Assembly: GCA_940671915.1 (NCBI GenBank)
Contig: CALNVZ010003435.1
Span: 4,561,365 to 4,625,364 of the forward strand
Origin: Paracentrotus lividus
Taxonomy: Eukaryota; Echinodermata; Echinoidea; Camarodonta; Echinidae
Reading direction: 5' to 3'
Length of the DNA: 64,000 nucleotides
Part shown: positions 37,505 to 49,524 of the stretch, in pieces
Position numbering within the stretch: the stretch's first letter is position 1
How the letters are laid out: each line of letters opens with the position of its first letter
Translations under genes and position numbers: made by a program
Notes under the pieces: model-generated
Told to the model about the DNA's origin: nothing
The model's database searches: none
Seen by the model: the letters and a program-made list of their open reading frames with translations, nothing else

Positions 37505-37580
37505 GTAATAATAATAATAATAGTTACATTTATATAGCGCTTAATACGATATCCACCTTAGTGTTTCTAAGCGTTTAATC
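37505..37580 (-). mobile_element. SINE/LINE 3'-tail fragment
   Basis: On the minus strand AAGCGCTATATAAATGTAAC is followed by (TAT/ATT)n. AGCGCTATATAA plus a trinucleotide tail is a form found at the 3' ends of CR1/L2-type LINEs and their partner SINEs in marine animals. Only the tail is recognised; no head or reverse transcriptase is present. Confidence 0.55.
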
Positions 37581-38126
37581 ATACACATATTTATCTATAG
37601 AAAGAGATAGAGGGGGGGGGGGGGGGCGAAAGGGAGTGCATGAATAGCTGGAAATTATGAATGAAATAATAACATTTAAATGCAAATACCAATAATTGGT
37701 GGAATTATCTACTAACCTATCCCTAGTCCCCATTGGGTACCGTACATCCATGTTAACATATATGAAACATGTAAGTCAGTCAATTCCATTTTCGTTAGAA
37801 GAAAACAAAATTATCATTTTACATTTTCTATATGACTTTTCGTGAATACCGCCCCCCCCCCGCTTCAAGATTTAAACGTTGTTGTTGTTGTGGTTTTTTT
37901 TTACGTATTTAGAGTTCAGCTTGTGTTTAATGTGAATTCCGTTCATACAATTTTATGCTGGTAAATACGTTGATAAAATGGGGTTTAACAAGCATTTAAA
38001 TGTTTGATAATTCAGTGTGCATAAGTAGAAATTCATTTATGAATTTTCCTGCCATGGTTTTGAGAAACAATAAATGTCTAAAGCTATTCTAACTATAAAC
38101 AACTGCATGTAGGCCTATAGAGGAAC
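37581..38126. other. No supported gene
   Basis: Contains a poly(G) run at 37612-37626 and a C run at 37852-37861. Confidence 0.42.
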
Positions 38127-38909
38127 TTAAAGGGAAGGTCTGGACCCAAAATAAGTTGCTTTTTATAAGAAGCAGAAAAATTAGAAAAACAGATTAAAAC
38201 TTGTTTGAAGAAAATCGGACTAATAATAAGAAAGTTATGAATATCTTTGTGATGCACAAAAAATGATCGCGATACCAAATTGGCAACACCTCTGATGTCA
38301 CAGGGGCACAACTTGCCATGCATTTTCTGTATTGTTTTATGATAAATTTTCACTTTATTAGTTAAGGAACTGTTTTCCTCATAACTTTGGCCAAGATATA
38401 TTGATGGCAATATGTTATTGCATCTATGTATTTTCATAAAATGAGAATTATAGTGACATTTCAAATGAAAAGTGATATTTTTTATGAAATTCAACATTGC
38501 ATGAATATCTTTTTTCTATACTGAAAATCTACTTAAAATCTTTGTTTTTTTGTATTTCTAGATGAGGTGCTGATTTTACAATACACAGATACATGTATAG
38601 ATGCAATATTATATTGCCATCAATATTATCTTGGTCAAAGTTATGATAAAAATAGTATTTTAACAAATAAAGTGAAAAATTATCATAAAACCATATAGAA
38701 AATGCATGGAAAGTTGTGCCCCTGTGACATCACAGCTTTGTGACAGTGTTGCCAATTTGGTATTAGCGATTAATTTTTTGTGCATCGTAAAGATATTAAT
38801 AACTTTCTTATTATTAGTCCGATTTTCTTCAAATTTTTTTCTTCTGTTTTTCTATTTTTTCTGCTTTTTATAAAAAGCAACTTATTTTATGTCTAGAGCT
38901 TCCCTTTAA
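38127..38909. mobile_element. TTAA-flanked foldback, near-complete 783-bp palindrome
   Basis: TTAA at 38127-38130 and 38906-38909. Left AGGGAAGGTCTGGACC pairs with right GTCTAGAGCTTCCCT. Arms of about 345 bp stay complementary throughout: AAGTTGCTTTTTATAA with TTATAAAAAGCAACTT, GATGTCACAGGGGCAC with GTGCCCCTGTGACATC, and TATTGATGGCAATAT with ATATTGCCATCAATA near the centre. It shares TTGAAGAAAATCG, a conserved AAGTTATGNAT-type phrase and a GTGACGTCA/GATGTCAC-type block with the element at 11598, so the two are probably related. The 134-codon minus frame at 38093-38497 is arm sequence, not a gene. Confidence 0.92.
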
Positions 38910-39164
38910 GAGAGAGAAAGGGAAAAAAAATAAAAAATTTCAACTTGGTATTATTTTGATTAATCTTTTTTGTTACATAGGAAATATTTTCTACTTTATT
39001 TTCGATGTTTCATGTTGTCAATAATTGTTTTAATGAAAACAGATTAGAATATAAATTTATAAATGATATAGGCATAATCATAATGCAAACTGTATACACT
39101 TTCCCTCATAGAGATGCATATTGTGATTTTGAGGGGTGGGGTTGGGTTGTACACTGAAAACCTA

Positions 39165-39365
39165 ACCTCGTCCGTTAGTGGACGGACTAAGTTTAAAGCT
39201 AGTCAGTCAAGACGGACTCGTTTTAAAGCTAGTGTGTCATGTTAGTCCGTCCAGACGGACTAGCTTACAACTGAATCCAAATCTCTCAACTTGACGGACG
39301 AGCTTTAAAGCTAGTCCGTCACACTTGATGTTAGTCCGTCGATGCGACGGACGAGCTCTATAAAA
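39165..39365. repeat. Left subterminal palindrome cluster
   Basis: Five to six degenerate copies of the GACGGACTAGC / GCTAGTCCGTC dyad, including one intact AGCTTTAAAGCT core near 39301. Beyond it, two 50-bp copies starting AATGACYGACTAG (about 39395 and 39447) form a further diverged repeat. Confidence 0.85.
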
Positions 39366-40804
39366 TTAGATAGGTAGCCTCAGTTTACCCATTAGAATGA
39401 CCGACTAGGATTTGATACACATAGCTGAAATGTCGCTTACAATTGAAATGACTGACTAGCTTTTGAAATACACACAGATGCAATGTCAATTATTATCTCC
39501 ATTGTAAATTTAGAGCGGCATGTTTCCGAACATAATCAAGTGAATACATTATTCTCAAACAAAGGTTGTTTTGACCTGACAATAAAGCTTACTTAAAGCT
39601 TACGATACATAACATCAATCACGATAAGAATGCAATTCACGAGTAGGTTCAAACTATTGTTCTCCATTCTTTAATTACAGGCTAATAGAATACCTCGTTA
39701 CTATAGAACCCAAGAATCTGGTCTATTCTTATAGATTACGGGTGAATGCCCGGCGAAGCAACAGCAGTGAATACAAGGCGAATAGCATCGAGTGAATAAC
39801 ATGCGCATTGCGAAAAGGACATCATCTATTATTTGTATTATCTGTATGTGAATTCAATTTAATGAGCAAACTGTAAGGAAGCAGATCCGATATACCCCGT
39901 AAAACTGAAGATTTTGATGATAATGGCGATCTCCTTCATGTGATATGTGTGAGTACTCTTTTTGAATTCCTTATTTTTCAGTTCATAGATGTTGTTATTT
40001 TTTCACATGGACTAATACTATAATCACCAACGCGAAACAAAATCTGTCTTGCCAAATTAATTTATAAATTGCGTATGTGTTACTGACAACGATAATAGCA
40101 ACATTAAATAATGAATTCAATTCTAATTCTAAGAATTATATGTGCCACTATTCTTTTAGATTACGAAAGAACAGAATATTGGATTAGAGGCGCGATTGCG
40201 GGATTTCTGAGGTGGCTCTCAAGAAAGATATGCGTAGAAAATGCAAAAATAGGCAGGCTACAACAAACAAGACAATGATGATGCAAGCCATTGGCGGGGA
40301 AGCCCGGGGGACAGTGGGGACCGTTTCACCCTCGATTTTTTCTGGAGGATCGTCCCCCTAGATTTTTAAAGTGATCAGCTAGTGAAGCTAATAAAGAGGC
40401 AAAATGTATGTTGAATTTAATGCTAAATGCTATTTTAAGCCCCCCCCCAGTCGTGACATCAAATCGCCGCACTGGAAGCAAGCATATAAAGTATAAATTC
40501 AAAATGCATATTATTAGCGTTATGGATTGCATCTAACTTGTTTGTTTGGCCGGGCTTCGGTGTAATTATTTTACATTTGATTTTCCAAATTAAATCTCAA
40601 CATCACATTATTTGATATTGCCATAATGTTAACTAATTGTGCCTCCTGTATTAATTCCTGTATTCCGATATCATCATAATAAAATGATTTTGGCTTGAAT
40701 TCTTGAATTTTTGTAAAAAAAATTAATCGTATCTTTAAAATGTTTTCTCATATTTCAGATTTGACGTCTCTGACAAGCTGATGAAGCCATATTAAGCTAT
40801 TTCG

Positions 40805-41205
40805 TAATGCTAGTCGGTCAAGACAGAAGTAAGACATCGCGACAGACAAGCGCGACTGACTAGTTTTGACACCTTGACGGACTAGCAGTAAAGCTAGTCC
40901 TGCTCAAAGCTCGTCAGTCTGGGCATCACTACGACTAGCTTTTTATGCTAGTCCATCAAACTAGTCGGTCAAAACGGACTAGCTTTAAAACTAGTCTGTC
41001 ATGACCGACTAGCATTAAACTAGTCTGTCGTGACCGACTAACTTGACGGACTAGCTTTGAAGCTAGTCCGTAGAGACGGACGAGCTTTAAAGCTAGTCCG
41101 TAATAACCGGATTGTGTTGAAGGAAAACTAGTCCGTTGTGACTGACTAGCTTTAAAGCTAGTCAGTCTGGGCATCACTACGACTAGCTTTAAAGCTAGTC
41201 GGTCT
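40805..41205. repeat. Right subterminal palindrome cluster
   Basis: About ten dyads of GACYGACTAGC / GCTAGTCNGTC with TTTAAA, TTTGAA or TTTTTAT centres. Intact AGCTTTAAAGCT cores lie near 41083, 41149 and 41186. GTCAGTCTGGGCATCACTAC occurs twice (about 40914 and 41161), so part of the cluster arose by direct duplication. Confidence 0.88.
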
Positions 41206-41227
41206 ACCCGTTTAGGTTTTCAGTGTA

Positions 41228-43490
41228 GGGTGTGAATATTTGTAATGTAGCAATAAATTCCCTCAATATTGTGACATGAAGCATTATCTTGATACTTTAA
41301 ATCAGACATCTAAATAAGTTCAAATCAACTGGACATTAAACTAATGAAATTAAATAAATTACTTAGACGATCGTGTAAACCTTTGGATAAGAATGATACG
41401 AATTCTGCACAGTAACCATATCGAGTCTTAACTGTACCCAAAGTTTAGCCTAAACTTGTTCGTCATCAGAGATTTTGGACCCAATGTCAATGCCCAAGCG
41501 GTCATTCAACTCCTAAAGAATTGTCAAAGTTCAACTCACAAGTTTCTCTTCTTGTTTTTCCTGGCTTAGAAAAACAAAAACGTCTTGTAGACTCCTCGAG
41601 GGGTGTGTAAACTTGGCTGGAAGGGATGACACTTTCTAAACAATTTTCCACTCACTAAAAACAGTTTTCACACCAAGATACCTCTCCCACATTCATCCCG
41701 GGCGGCCATGTAAAGGTTTTTTTTCTTCTTCTTTCTTTTCTTTTTAGAAATGTTAGAAATAGAATGTGGTGGAACGCGATCGATTTGTAGGTAGAGTCGT
41801 TCCTGGGGTCGTCTTTAGATTAATTTGCCATGGTAAAGGGGAGGCGTATGGGGGTTGCCGGACGAAATTTTAGACAAGTTTGATGTAGCTATCATTTGAA
41901 GTAGTAAATAAATGTTTACAAAAAAATCAAGCAAGCACCTGCAACGCAAAAAATGAAGGAACAGAAAGATAACATCACTTAATTGCTAATGATAATCTCA
42001 TATTGGGGTGCCACGAATCCCCACAACCAGCCAATGCCAATATGTGTGGTCAATATTGAAATGCATGGACTAACAAGAAACATGATTTTGGAATGATGAT
42101 GAATATGATGATTGTTATGATGGTGGTGATGACGACGACGACGACTTCTACATCGTCATTTAAATATTGCTCATTAATTTTGGGAGCTAAAATCGTTTAT
42201 AAAAATTTCCAAATATCTTATGACAGAAGTATTAGAATGTGATTCCGAGAAAAACGTGAATAAATAAGGATTTTGAATTGTCTTTATAGATAGTCTAGAC
42301 AATTGAATTAGTCAACAACTGGAGGTCTGGCTCTAAGACAATGCAGTTTAATAGCTTAAGCATTTCTGTTCTACCTTGATAATTAAGATTGAAGATTCCT
42401 CATGTCATGCATGTATGTCTGGTTCCCTTTACACTTCTCTTTACATTCTAAACATAACATTAGCTTGTCAGAACACCAGAAACAAAAGGTCATCTGGGTA
42501 TAAGATCTTGAGATGCTACTTGGGTTCGAACGACGACACCTGAAACCGCCTTACCCGATCACCCTCCGATAATGAAAGCATCATATCTAGGTCAATAAAC
42601 TACACAACCAACACGGTCATGTACACGTCAAACTTTTCATTCAGTCATTATATTTTCTGCAACCGATACTTAACCTATCATGTCCTTCGGTTGGTTGGTA
42701 ACATTCTTACACTGTTGGACAGTAATATTTCAGGTTTGTTCTCTTGGTGTCGGGCTGTCATTTTGCATTTCAGGGGCTCTGCTCCTTGGGATTCTGGTGA
42801 AAGAAGTGAGTGATATAAATCGAAGGGGACAAAAAGACGTGCTCGAGAGTAATTGGTATAAATGGAAATGAAAATAGCCGGGAGTGAAGAGACAAACTGT
42901 TGTAGAGTCTCTCTTTAAATCGACTGGCCCACCGCCCTCACAGCTTCTGGTTAAAATGACAACATTTAAAGGGAGTGTTCTTTCTCTCTATCTATGAAAC
43001 TATATTACCCAATGTGCACGGACTAACCATCATGCCATCACTGAAAAAAAAAAGGACAGAGGATGAAATTTATGGTATATTGCAATCTAAAAGTAATATA
43101 GGTTTATAAGATATACATGTATATTTAGCTTTTTTTATGGTGCAGTCTGCAGATGTTGAAGTATATCTTAGTATTTTACTATTGGCAGCTGAAAACTGTT
43201 AACGTCTCTAGGTAAAAGCTAAAGTAATAATATTTGTTTTAACATTAAGAAACACTCCCGATCGATCATAACATGACGACCATAGTGATACTTACGTTTA
43301 TGGTTATTAAATTAATTTAAGAATTGTTAAAGAGTGTCTCCGAGGAACCCTTTAATAACAAGGACCATTCTGTGTCTTTAAGGAGAGAAGCCCTTGTGTC
43401 CCTACGGCAGTCATCGTATGATATGTTGATGCGCGATGTGTGTTGTCATGTCTGGATCAAGTCCTTGGACTCGTCGCTTGAGAGGAAACA
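41228..43490. other. No supported gene
   Basis: A 63-codon plus frame at 42680-42871 encodes two hydrophobic stretches, and a 72-codon frame at 43324-43542 runs into the tandem array; neither is recognisable. (GAC)n-like codons occur near 42131-42143. Confidence 0.4.
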
Positions 43491-44310
43491 GATCGCATGG
43501 CTCCTAGAGGACTGGCCTTACCTGGGAGGTTCTGAACCTTGACGAACATTGATATTGATTGGAACACAAGGAGGGGGTCCGTTCATTGTGAGGGCGCCCT
43601 AACATAACGCATGGCTCCTAGAGGACTGGCCTTACATGGGAGGTTCTGAGCCTTGACGAACACTGATATTGATTGGAACACATGGAGGGGGTCTGTTCAC
43701 TATGAGGGCGCCCTAACAGATCGCATGGCTCCTAGAGGACGACCTAGACGACTGGCCTTACATGGGAGGTTCTGAGCCTTGACTAACACTGATATTGATT
43801 GGAACACATGGAGGGGGTCCGTTTAATGTGAGGGCGCCCTAACATATATCACGGCTCCTAGAGGACTGGCATTACCTCGGGGGTTTTGGCTCTTGGAGGA
43901 CTGGCCTTACCTGGGAGGTTCTGTGCTATGACGAACACGGATATTGATTGGAACGCAAAGCCGAGGGAGTCCGTTCATTATGAGGGCGCCCTAACAGATC
44001 GCCTGGCTACTAGATGACTGGCCTTACCCGAGAGGTTCTGAGCGTTGACGAACACCGATATTGATTTCAACACAAGGAACATGGAGGCAGTAAATACCCC
44101 ACGCATGCGCAGGGAGGGAGTCCGTTCACTATGAGGGTGCCCTAACAGAACACGTAACTCCTAGAGGATTGGCCTCTATTACCTTGGAGGTTCTGACACA
44201 AGAAATCTTTTGACAAACACTGATATTTATTGGAACACTATCACTTTGAGGGCGCCCAATGGGTCTTTGAGGGCTGCTTTACCTTAGAGGTGTTGTGATT
44301 TTACGAATAA
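43491..44310. repeat. ~114-bp tandem array, about 7 units
   Basis: Units contain ATGGCTCCTAGAGGACTGG, GGGAGGTTCTGA, GATATTGATTGGAACACA and GAGGGCGCCCTAACA in that order. Unit positions are near 43497, 43611, 43725, 43851, 44002, 44152 and 44260. The first periods are exactly 114 bp; later ones grow to about 126-151 bp through internal duplications such as a repeated GGACTGGCCTTACC. The first units are nearly identical and the last are diverged. GGCGCC makes a small dyad in each unit. No frame persists through the array. Confidence 0.93.
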
Positions 44311-45565
44311 TGTTTTTGATCGGGTAAAGGGGTCGGATGCTTTTCTTTACTGCAAATTTATTAAATTTCCTTCTAAATACTCAAGATTATACCTTCCATT
44401 AAAGGGATCAACGGTATATTGACCACTCACAAACCTTTGCGTAACGTCTTAAAAGACAAAGAAAATGAGGTCAAACGCCCACTTCACCATGTTCATATGA
44501 AGTCTTAATTCTTTGCATTCTTAGCCAAACATCGGGTATCGCAGGAAGATCAATTCCGAATCGGAATGCACAATCCTGGATTAAACCTGTAAATTACAAC
44601 ACACTTCAAAGTTAAGAACATCTCTTATCAAACTAAAATCAACTGAATAAAAAAGAGATTCCTAAACTTGATTACAGTTTCGAGACTAAACCTCAAAACG
44701 ACCCGCTGTTTGGCTTCCCGATGTTAGCAGAATCACTTTCACCTCACCGCAACTCTTCACAAACAGTTCTGTTTAATCGGTTAAATCGACCCTCCCGATT
44801 CTGTAGTTATTATTAAACTTTCTACCTTGCTATCTCTTAAATCAATATTTCTTAAACATTATACATGCCTCTTCAGTGGACAGTGGAAACGAGATTAGGG
44901 GAGGCAAATGTAGTCAGTCGATGTCTGGTACAGTTGTGTAGATTTGGGATTTGTGGCCGCCGATACAAATTTGTCGAATGTCGGATCTTTGTTTTGATAA
45001 GCTGCTGATCATGTCTCGGTGGGGGAAACGTGTTGAGGATTAACGCCTCCTTTTAATCTCATTTGCATTTTGGGCTTCTTATGACAAGAATTAAATGTGG
45101 GAGACCGTGTGTTCGACGGAAATTTCTTCTAAAAGTTAAGTGTTTACCTCGGAAGAATGGCGCCGAACTGTGGGAGGACTGTACATTTTAACACTTTTTT
45201 TAAAACACTTGTGTAATTGAAACTCAGGCTTTTCATAACCCACTTTAAATAACTTCATATTTTCCTTTTTTATTATTTGGTTCAAATTGCAATTCTGAGT
45301 TTGAATATAAATTGATATCTCTATCGTCGTTGACATTCTACGCACGTCTCTAAAAATGGAATAAAAAAAGATCTCATATGTATTTCATTTGATATTTAAA
45401 TTTCCATTTTCGAATATCCCATTTTAAAATATTTGATATATTTCCTTATTTCATTCGTCTGTTCTGTCATAACGATACTGCATTGCAAATGTATATCAAT
45501 ATTATGAACAATGCTTGATGCCAGGAGACGATTTGAGTGTAAAATACATGTATACGAAGAAGCGT
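44311..45565. other. No supported gene
   Basis: Mixed AT-rich DNA; TTAAAGGGATCAACGG at about 44399 resembles a TTAA-element start but has no partner end. Confidence 0.4.
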
Positions 45566-45567
45566 TA

Positions 45568-46526
45568 TAGGGCAAGTCCACGCTATTTTGCAATGTAACA
45601 AACGGGATATTCAGAGACAAAAATAGGCTTTTTTGATGAATCTTAAATTGAAATCCCAATCCTTAGGTATATTTTTGAAGGTACTAAGAACCACATAACC
45701 ACGTAACACATGGGACCAGAAAAAAATTGTGTTTTTCAATTTTGAATTTGTTCACATGATACTAGGAATTTACAGAGCAGATAAAAACTTGCATAGTCAC
45801 ATCCTCTTAACCATGTAATAAACTTTGTAAATACATATTTTAATGTCAATATAGCCTCACGTTTTCTGGCAAGGTCAAGTTTGATAAAATATGCAATGTA
45901 ACACATGGGACAGTAACACATGGGACAATAATTACATGAAATATTTTCCGTTAAATATTTGGTGTAGCCAATGCGTAGCAAAATGTTTTGTAAAAAAATC
46001 TCTCTGATAAAACAAAAGAACCATAATGCAACACATTACAATAAAAAAGTAAATATTTTGTATCATTAATTGAGATGGGAGGGCAAGTAATATATTTCAT
46101 TATTTTAAATCAGTTCAGTATCTTTTCTGAGACTGCTTCTGAGATATGAATACTTTAGGAATAAAAATATTGAAAGTTATGTGCTAGGTTTGTGATATTT
46201 TCACCAGAGGAAGCCAAGATGATATTGAAACAGAAAATATGTACTTTTTGGTTGTATTCCCATAACAAACCTTTAGCAATATTGGTTGAAAATAACATTT
46301 TTAATGCATTTTATCATTTTTCATGAATATTAATGAGCCTCGTGACGTCATATCACCTTGAAATGACCTTTTGACCTCATTTGCATTAAGTTTATTTCAT
46401 ACACTTTGTGGTGATACATGATACATTATTATGCACCTTTAAAACCTCACTGACACACTTGACACAAAAATGGTCGAAAAGCTGAAAAATCGCCACCTCG
46501 GGAACAAATAGCTTGGACTTGCCCTA
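45568..46526. mobile_element. 959-bp TA-flanked DNA element (family H)
   Basis: Left end TAGGGCAAGTCCACGCTATT and right end AAATAGCTTGGACTTGCCCT plus A are inverted with one mismatch. TA borders both ends (45566-45567 and 46527-46528). ACACATGGGAC occurs three times inside (near 45707, 45902 and 45915), giving a repeated CNYCPMCY-like phrase in a minus frame that is not a gene. A GTGACGTCATATCACC dyad lies near 46341. No transposase frame. Confidence 0.82.
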
Positions 46527-46528
46527 TA

Positions 46529-48360
46529 CTCGTAGAAAATAATATACACGTCTTATTATCAGGCGAGCATATTTCGCAGTTAAAATAAGATATTGGGAAC
46601 TGATGTTTGAATTCCTTAAAACCACCTGGATTATAATCACCCAGCTCATTCAATAAAACAGCGAGCGATGTTGACAATATTGCATGGCGGCATCTTGCAT
46701 GGCACGTTCATGTTCGACTAATAATCACAGCTCGCTGCAATAAGACGAGCTTAATCAGACATGATCGCATCAAAAATCCCCGCCTTTTGGCAGGATCCCT
46801 CACATTTTATCAAATTTATTTCACCCCAAAGTGGCAGTGCTGTCTTGCTTCCGAATATTCGTCATAAAGCTGTTTCTTGATCTAATTCTAGGGGCGTCGT
46901 ACTTGCGCACCAATATTTATCGTCTGGTTTTACCCAGCAGCCCCAAGACATAACACGATGGCTTCCCCCCTTTCTCCCATCTTTTTGTATCATTCTATCG
47001 AACATTCTCCCTCGCGGCACTATCAACCCTCATCATAAACACTCCACCCGGAGTCGACATCAATTTAGCCAAAACCATGACTAGTTTGGGATGATCAGTG
47101 CATCAGAAAAATTGCAATGTAATCGCAGAATCATAGACGGCTTTATACAAATAATAAGAAAGCCATATTTTGGGAGAAAATTTCTTCTTGATTGGAAGAA
47201 TTTGATCTAAGGCGGCAGGACCTGTAACAGTAATGATCTTGATGTTCTTCGGAATTTAACTATGTTTAGCTTTTCATGAACCTATCAAAACGAGACATGT
47301 TTATACCGCCCTTTCCAACAAGAAATTAGGGGTATATATTGAATTTGACGACCGATGAGGCAAAATTAGGTCCCGATTATGTCTTCAACGTTTATTTCCC
47401 ATTTTCTGCTGGTGGAAAACAAGGCGATATCAAGATACTTGTTGATGAACATTTTATTGCTTGTACTCTCAGTTTTCTTCCTTTTTATTTTTGTTTTGAA
47501 TATGAATTCTTTCAGTGACCAAATATTTTTAGATACTATTCACACATATTTCATTGAGCATCGCTATGTTCCGTACCTTCATATATATATATTTTTTTAG
47601 CGAAGCAAACATAAATTATTTTTTAAAATTTATTTATCCATTTATTTATTTCATTCATCTCTTTTATTTTGTTGGGGGGGGGGCTCAAAGAAATACCCAA
47701 ATTACAAGTGATATAATAATTATATACAACGTGTACGGATATTCTAACGAACAACGTGGCTCTAAAAATAGGGATGAGTGGATGAATGAAGAGAAGTATT
47801 TCTAATTGGCTACTATTTAAATAAAGGGACTTGTTTCACCGGAAAAGTAGCGAGGCTTTGGCACGAGCGACAGTTCTTACTGGCGTTACTTTACTTACTG
47901 CTCTTTTGATGATATCATCGTATTTGTCAAACATCTAATTTTAAGGTTTTTAAATCTCAGGTTTCATTTTTTACATGTCGTATTGAAATGAATTGAAATA
48001 GATTAAACACTGTTTAATATGTGGTGTTTCGGAATGTCTTTTTTCTTTTGATAAACCCGATTTTGAGTGAAAAATAACGTTTTTGAGAAAGATTGCGAGG
48101 ATTCATAGTTTACCACAAATAAAGAAAAATACAAACTTTGATAAGTTGTCTGTATCATTAGGTATATTTTATCCATAATTTGAAACATTCTTGGAAATCT
48201 AAGAACAAACATTCCTACAGGAGAACTACATGAAGAGGTCATGCACCTATATGTATATGATCCAATGATAGTCTCTTCGCCAGTCGGAATTGAAAAAAAA
48301 AGATTTTCTTTTCTTTTTCTTTCATGAGATACAGAAAGTTAGCTCTATATTGAGAGTCGT
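46529..48360. other. No supported gene
   Basis: AT-rich DNA with a poly(G) run near 47675. The hydrophobic frame at 47379-47600 is explained by T-rich composition. Confidence 0.42.
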
Positions 48361-48361
48361 A

Positions 48362-48393
<32 letters not shown>

Positions 48394-48398
48394 TGAGG

Positions 48399-48455
<57 letters not shown>
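48361..48455. repeat. (GA)n microsatellite with a central G run
   Basis: AG dinucleotides interrupted by GGGGGGGGGTGAGGG. The long Ser/Leu and Arg/Glu frames on both strands come from this tract. Confidence 0.96.
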
Positions 48456-48458
<3 letters not shown>

Positions 48459-49328
48459 GGGACATCAGTTGACATTGAATAAAAAATGTGACGACTGAAC
48501 GCCAGGCTAGAAAATATATTGAGCATGATATACATGATATAGGTCGAGTGAGTATGTAGATTGTGTTGCGTGTATATCTTGATGAGACTAATGTTCGGCT
48601 CCCTTGGGGCAATTCACCCAGGAGGGCTCCCCATCCAAAACAGACATTTTGAGGCAAATTACCTTAAATGAAAACGACGATCCAAAAATCATCCCGAGAT
48701 GAAAATATCGACAAACATGAGAAATACACAGACGGTACGATAAGTGTTTTGACATTAGCTGGTAAAACTATTCATTTGAAACGACAATATCTGGGCTGGC
48801 ATTCGGCGGCATATTTACATTCTTTCATTTAACACTCATCGTTCTCATGTATCCTTAATATAAATCAAATTACAACTATTAAACGACTCTAAATGTAAGA
48901 GTACCACTCAAGTTATCTGATCGGAATGAACTCAGAGATTGAAATAAAAACGAAATAATAGTGCTTCTATATAGGATGAAATTGATGTTTACTTCTTCGC
49001 AAGGTGAAATTAAAATTCACGAAAATACTGACCGGAAAACAATATTTATATCAAGAGCGGTCTTCCTTTACACTTACGATTTCTCTTCTTTTTGGAACGC
49101 ACCGCGTTGCTTTCTGTAATTCATAAAGCAATAAAGAAACAATAATCTGTCATAAGAATGACCTTTGAAGGAAGATTGGGTTAGTTTTTATCTTATAATG
49201 TCCCAAACCCTTGGACTTTTATTGGAAAACTTCAAAAGAATCGACACCATGCCGTCCCACCCTGTTACCGGGTGTTATAAGAGTCCCCATATCGAGGCTG
49301 AACTTAGTTCCTGTAGGACATTCAAGTT
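48456..49328. other. No supported gene
   Basis: No tandem or terminal-repeat structure was noticed. Confidence 0.4.
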
Positions 49329-49524
49329 CATTTATGTAGCGAAACGTCCGAGAAAATTGCGGCAAGAGGTTAGACTCGGTTTGGAAAAGAAATCTCGGCA
49401 TTGATGAGAAGTTAGTTGCTCAAGGACACGCTCATTTATGAAGCGAAACAACGCAGAAAATTGCGGCAAGTGATTTAGACCCGGGTAGGGAAAAAAATCT
49501 CGGCTTTGATGAGACGAGGTGAAA
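49329..49524. repeat. ~104-bp tandem duplication, two diverged copies
   Basis: Both copies run CATTTATGNAGCGAAAC, GAAAATTGCGGCAAG, TTAGACYCGG, AAATCTCGGC and TTGATGAGA, starting near 49329 and 49433. The plus frame at 49165-49404 covers the first copy only and stops before the second. Confidence 0.8.

Larger units (their letters stand above)
39152..41225. mobile_element. 2.07-kb TA-flanked DNA transposon with palindromic subterminal arrays
   Basis: Ends are CACTGAAAACCTAA (left) and TTAGGTTTTCAGTG (right), exact inverted repeats of 14 bp, each bordered by TA (39150-39151 and 41226-41227). Next to both ends lie clusters of a palindromic unit with core AGCTTTAAAGCT flanked by ACGGACT and AGTCCGT: left 39165-39365, right 40805-41205. 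The interior (39380-40790) is AT-rich and no transposase frame was recognised, so the element appears non-autonomous. Subterminal repeats commonly serve as transposase binding sites in DNA transposons; that role here is inferred. The superfamily is not certain: TA fits Tc1/mariner, but the subterminal design is unusual for it. Confidence 0.87.

Noticed and set aside
38093..38497. 134-codon minus-strand frame
   Set aside because: It lies almost entirely in one arm of the TTAA palindrome.
42680..42871. 63-codon frame with two hydrophobic stretches, possible membrane exon
   Set aside because: Too short, not recognised, and T-rich composition gives such stretches by chance.
42966..43262. Possible MITE with GGGAGTGTT / AACACTCCC ends
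   Set aside because: Only about nine to twelve bases match and no target duplication is visible.
47379..47600. Hydrophobic 73-codon frame resembling a membrane protein
   Set aside because: AT-rich simple composition; no start or splice context and no family resemblance.
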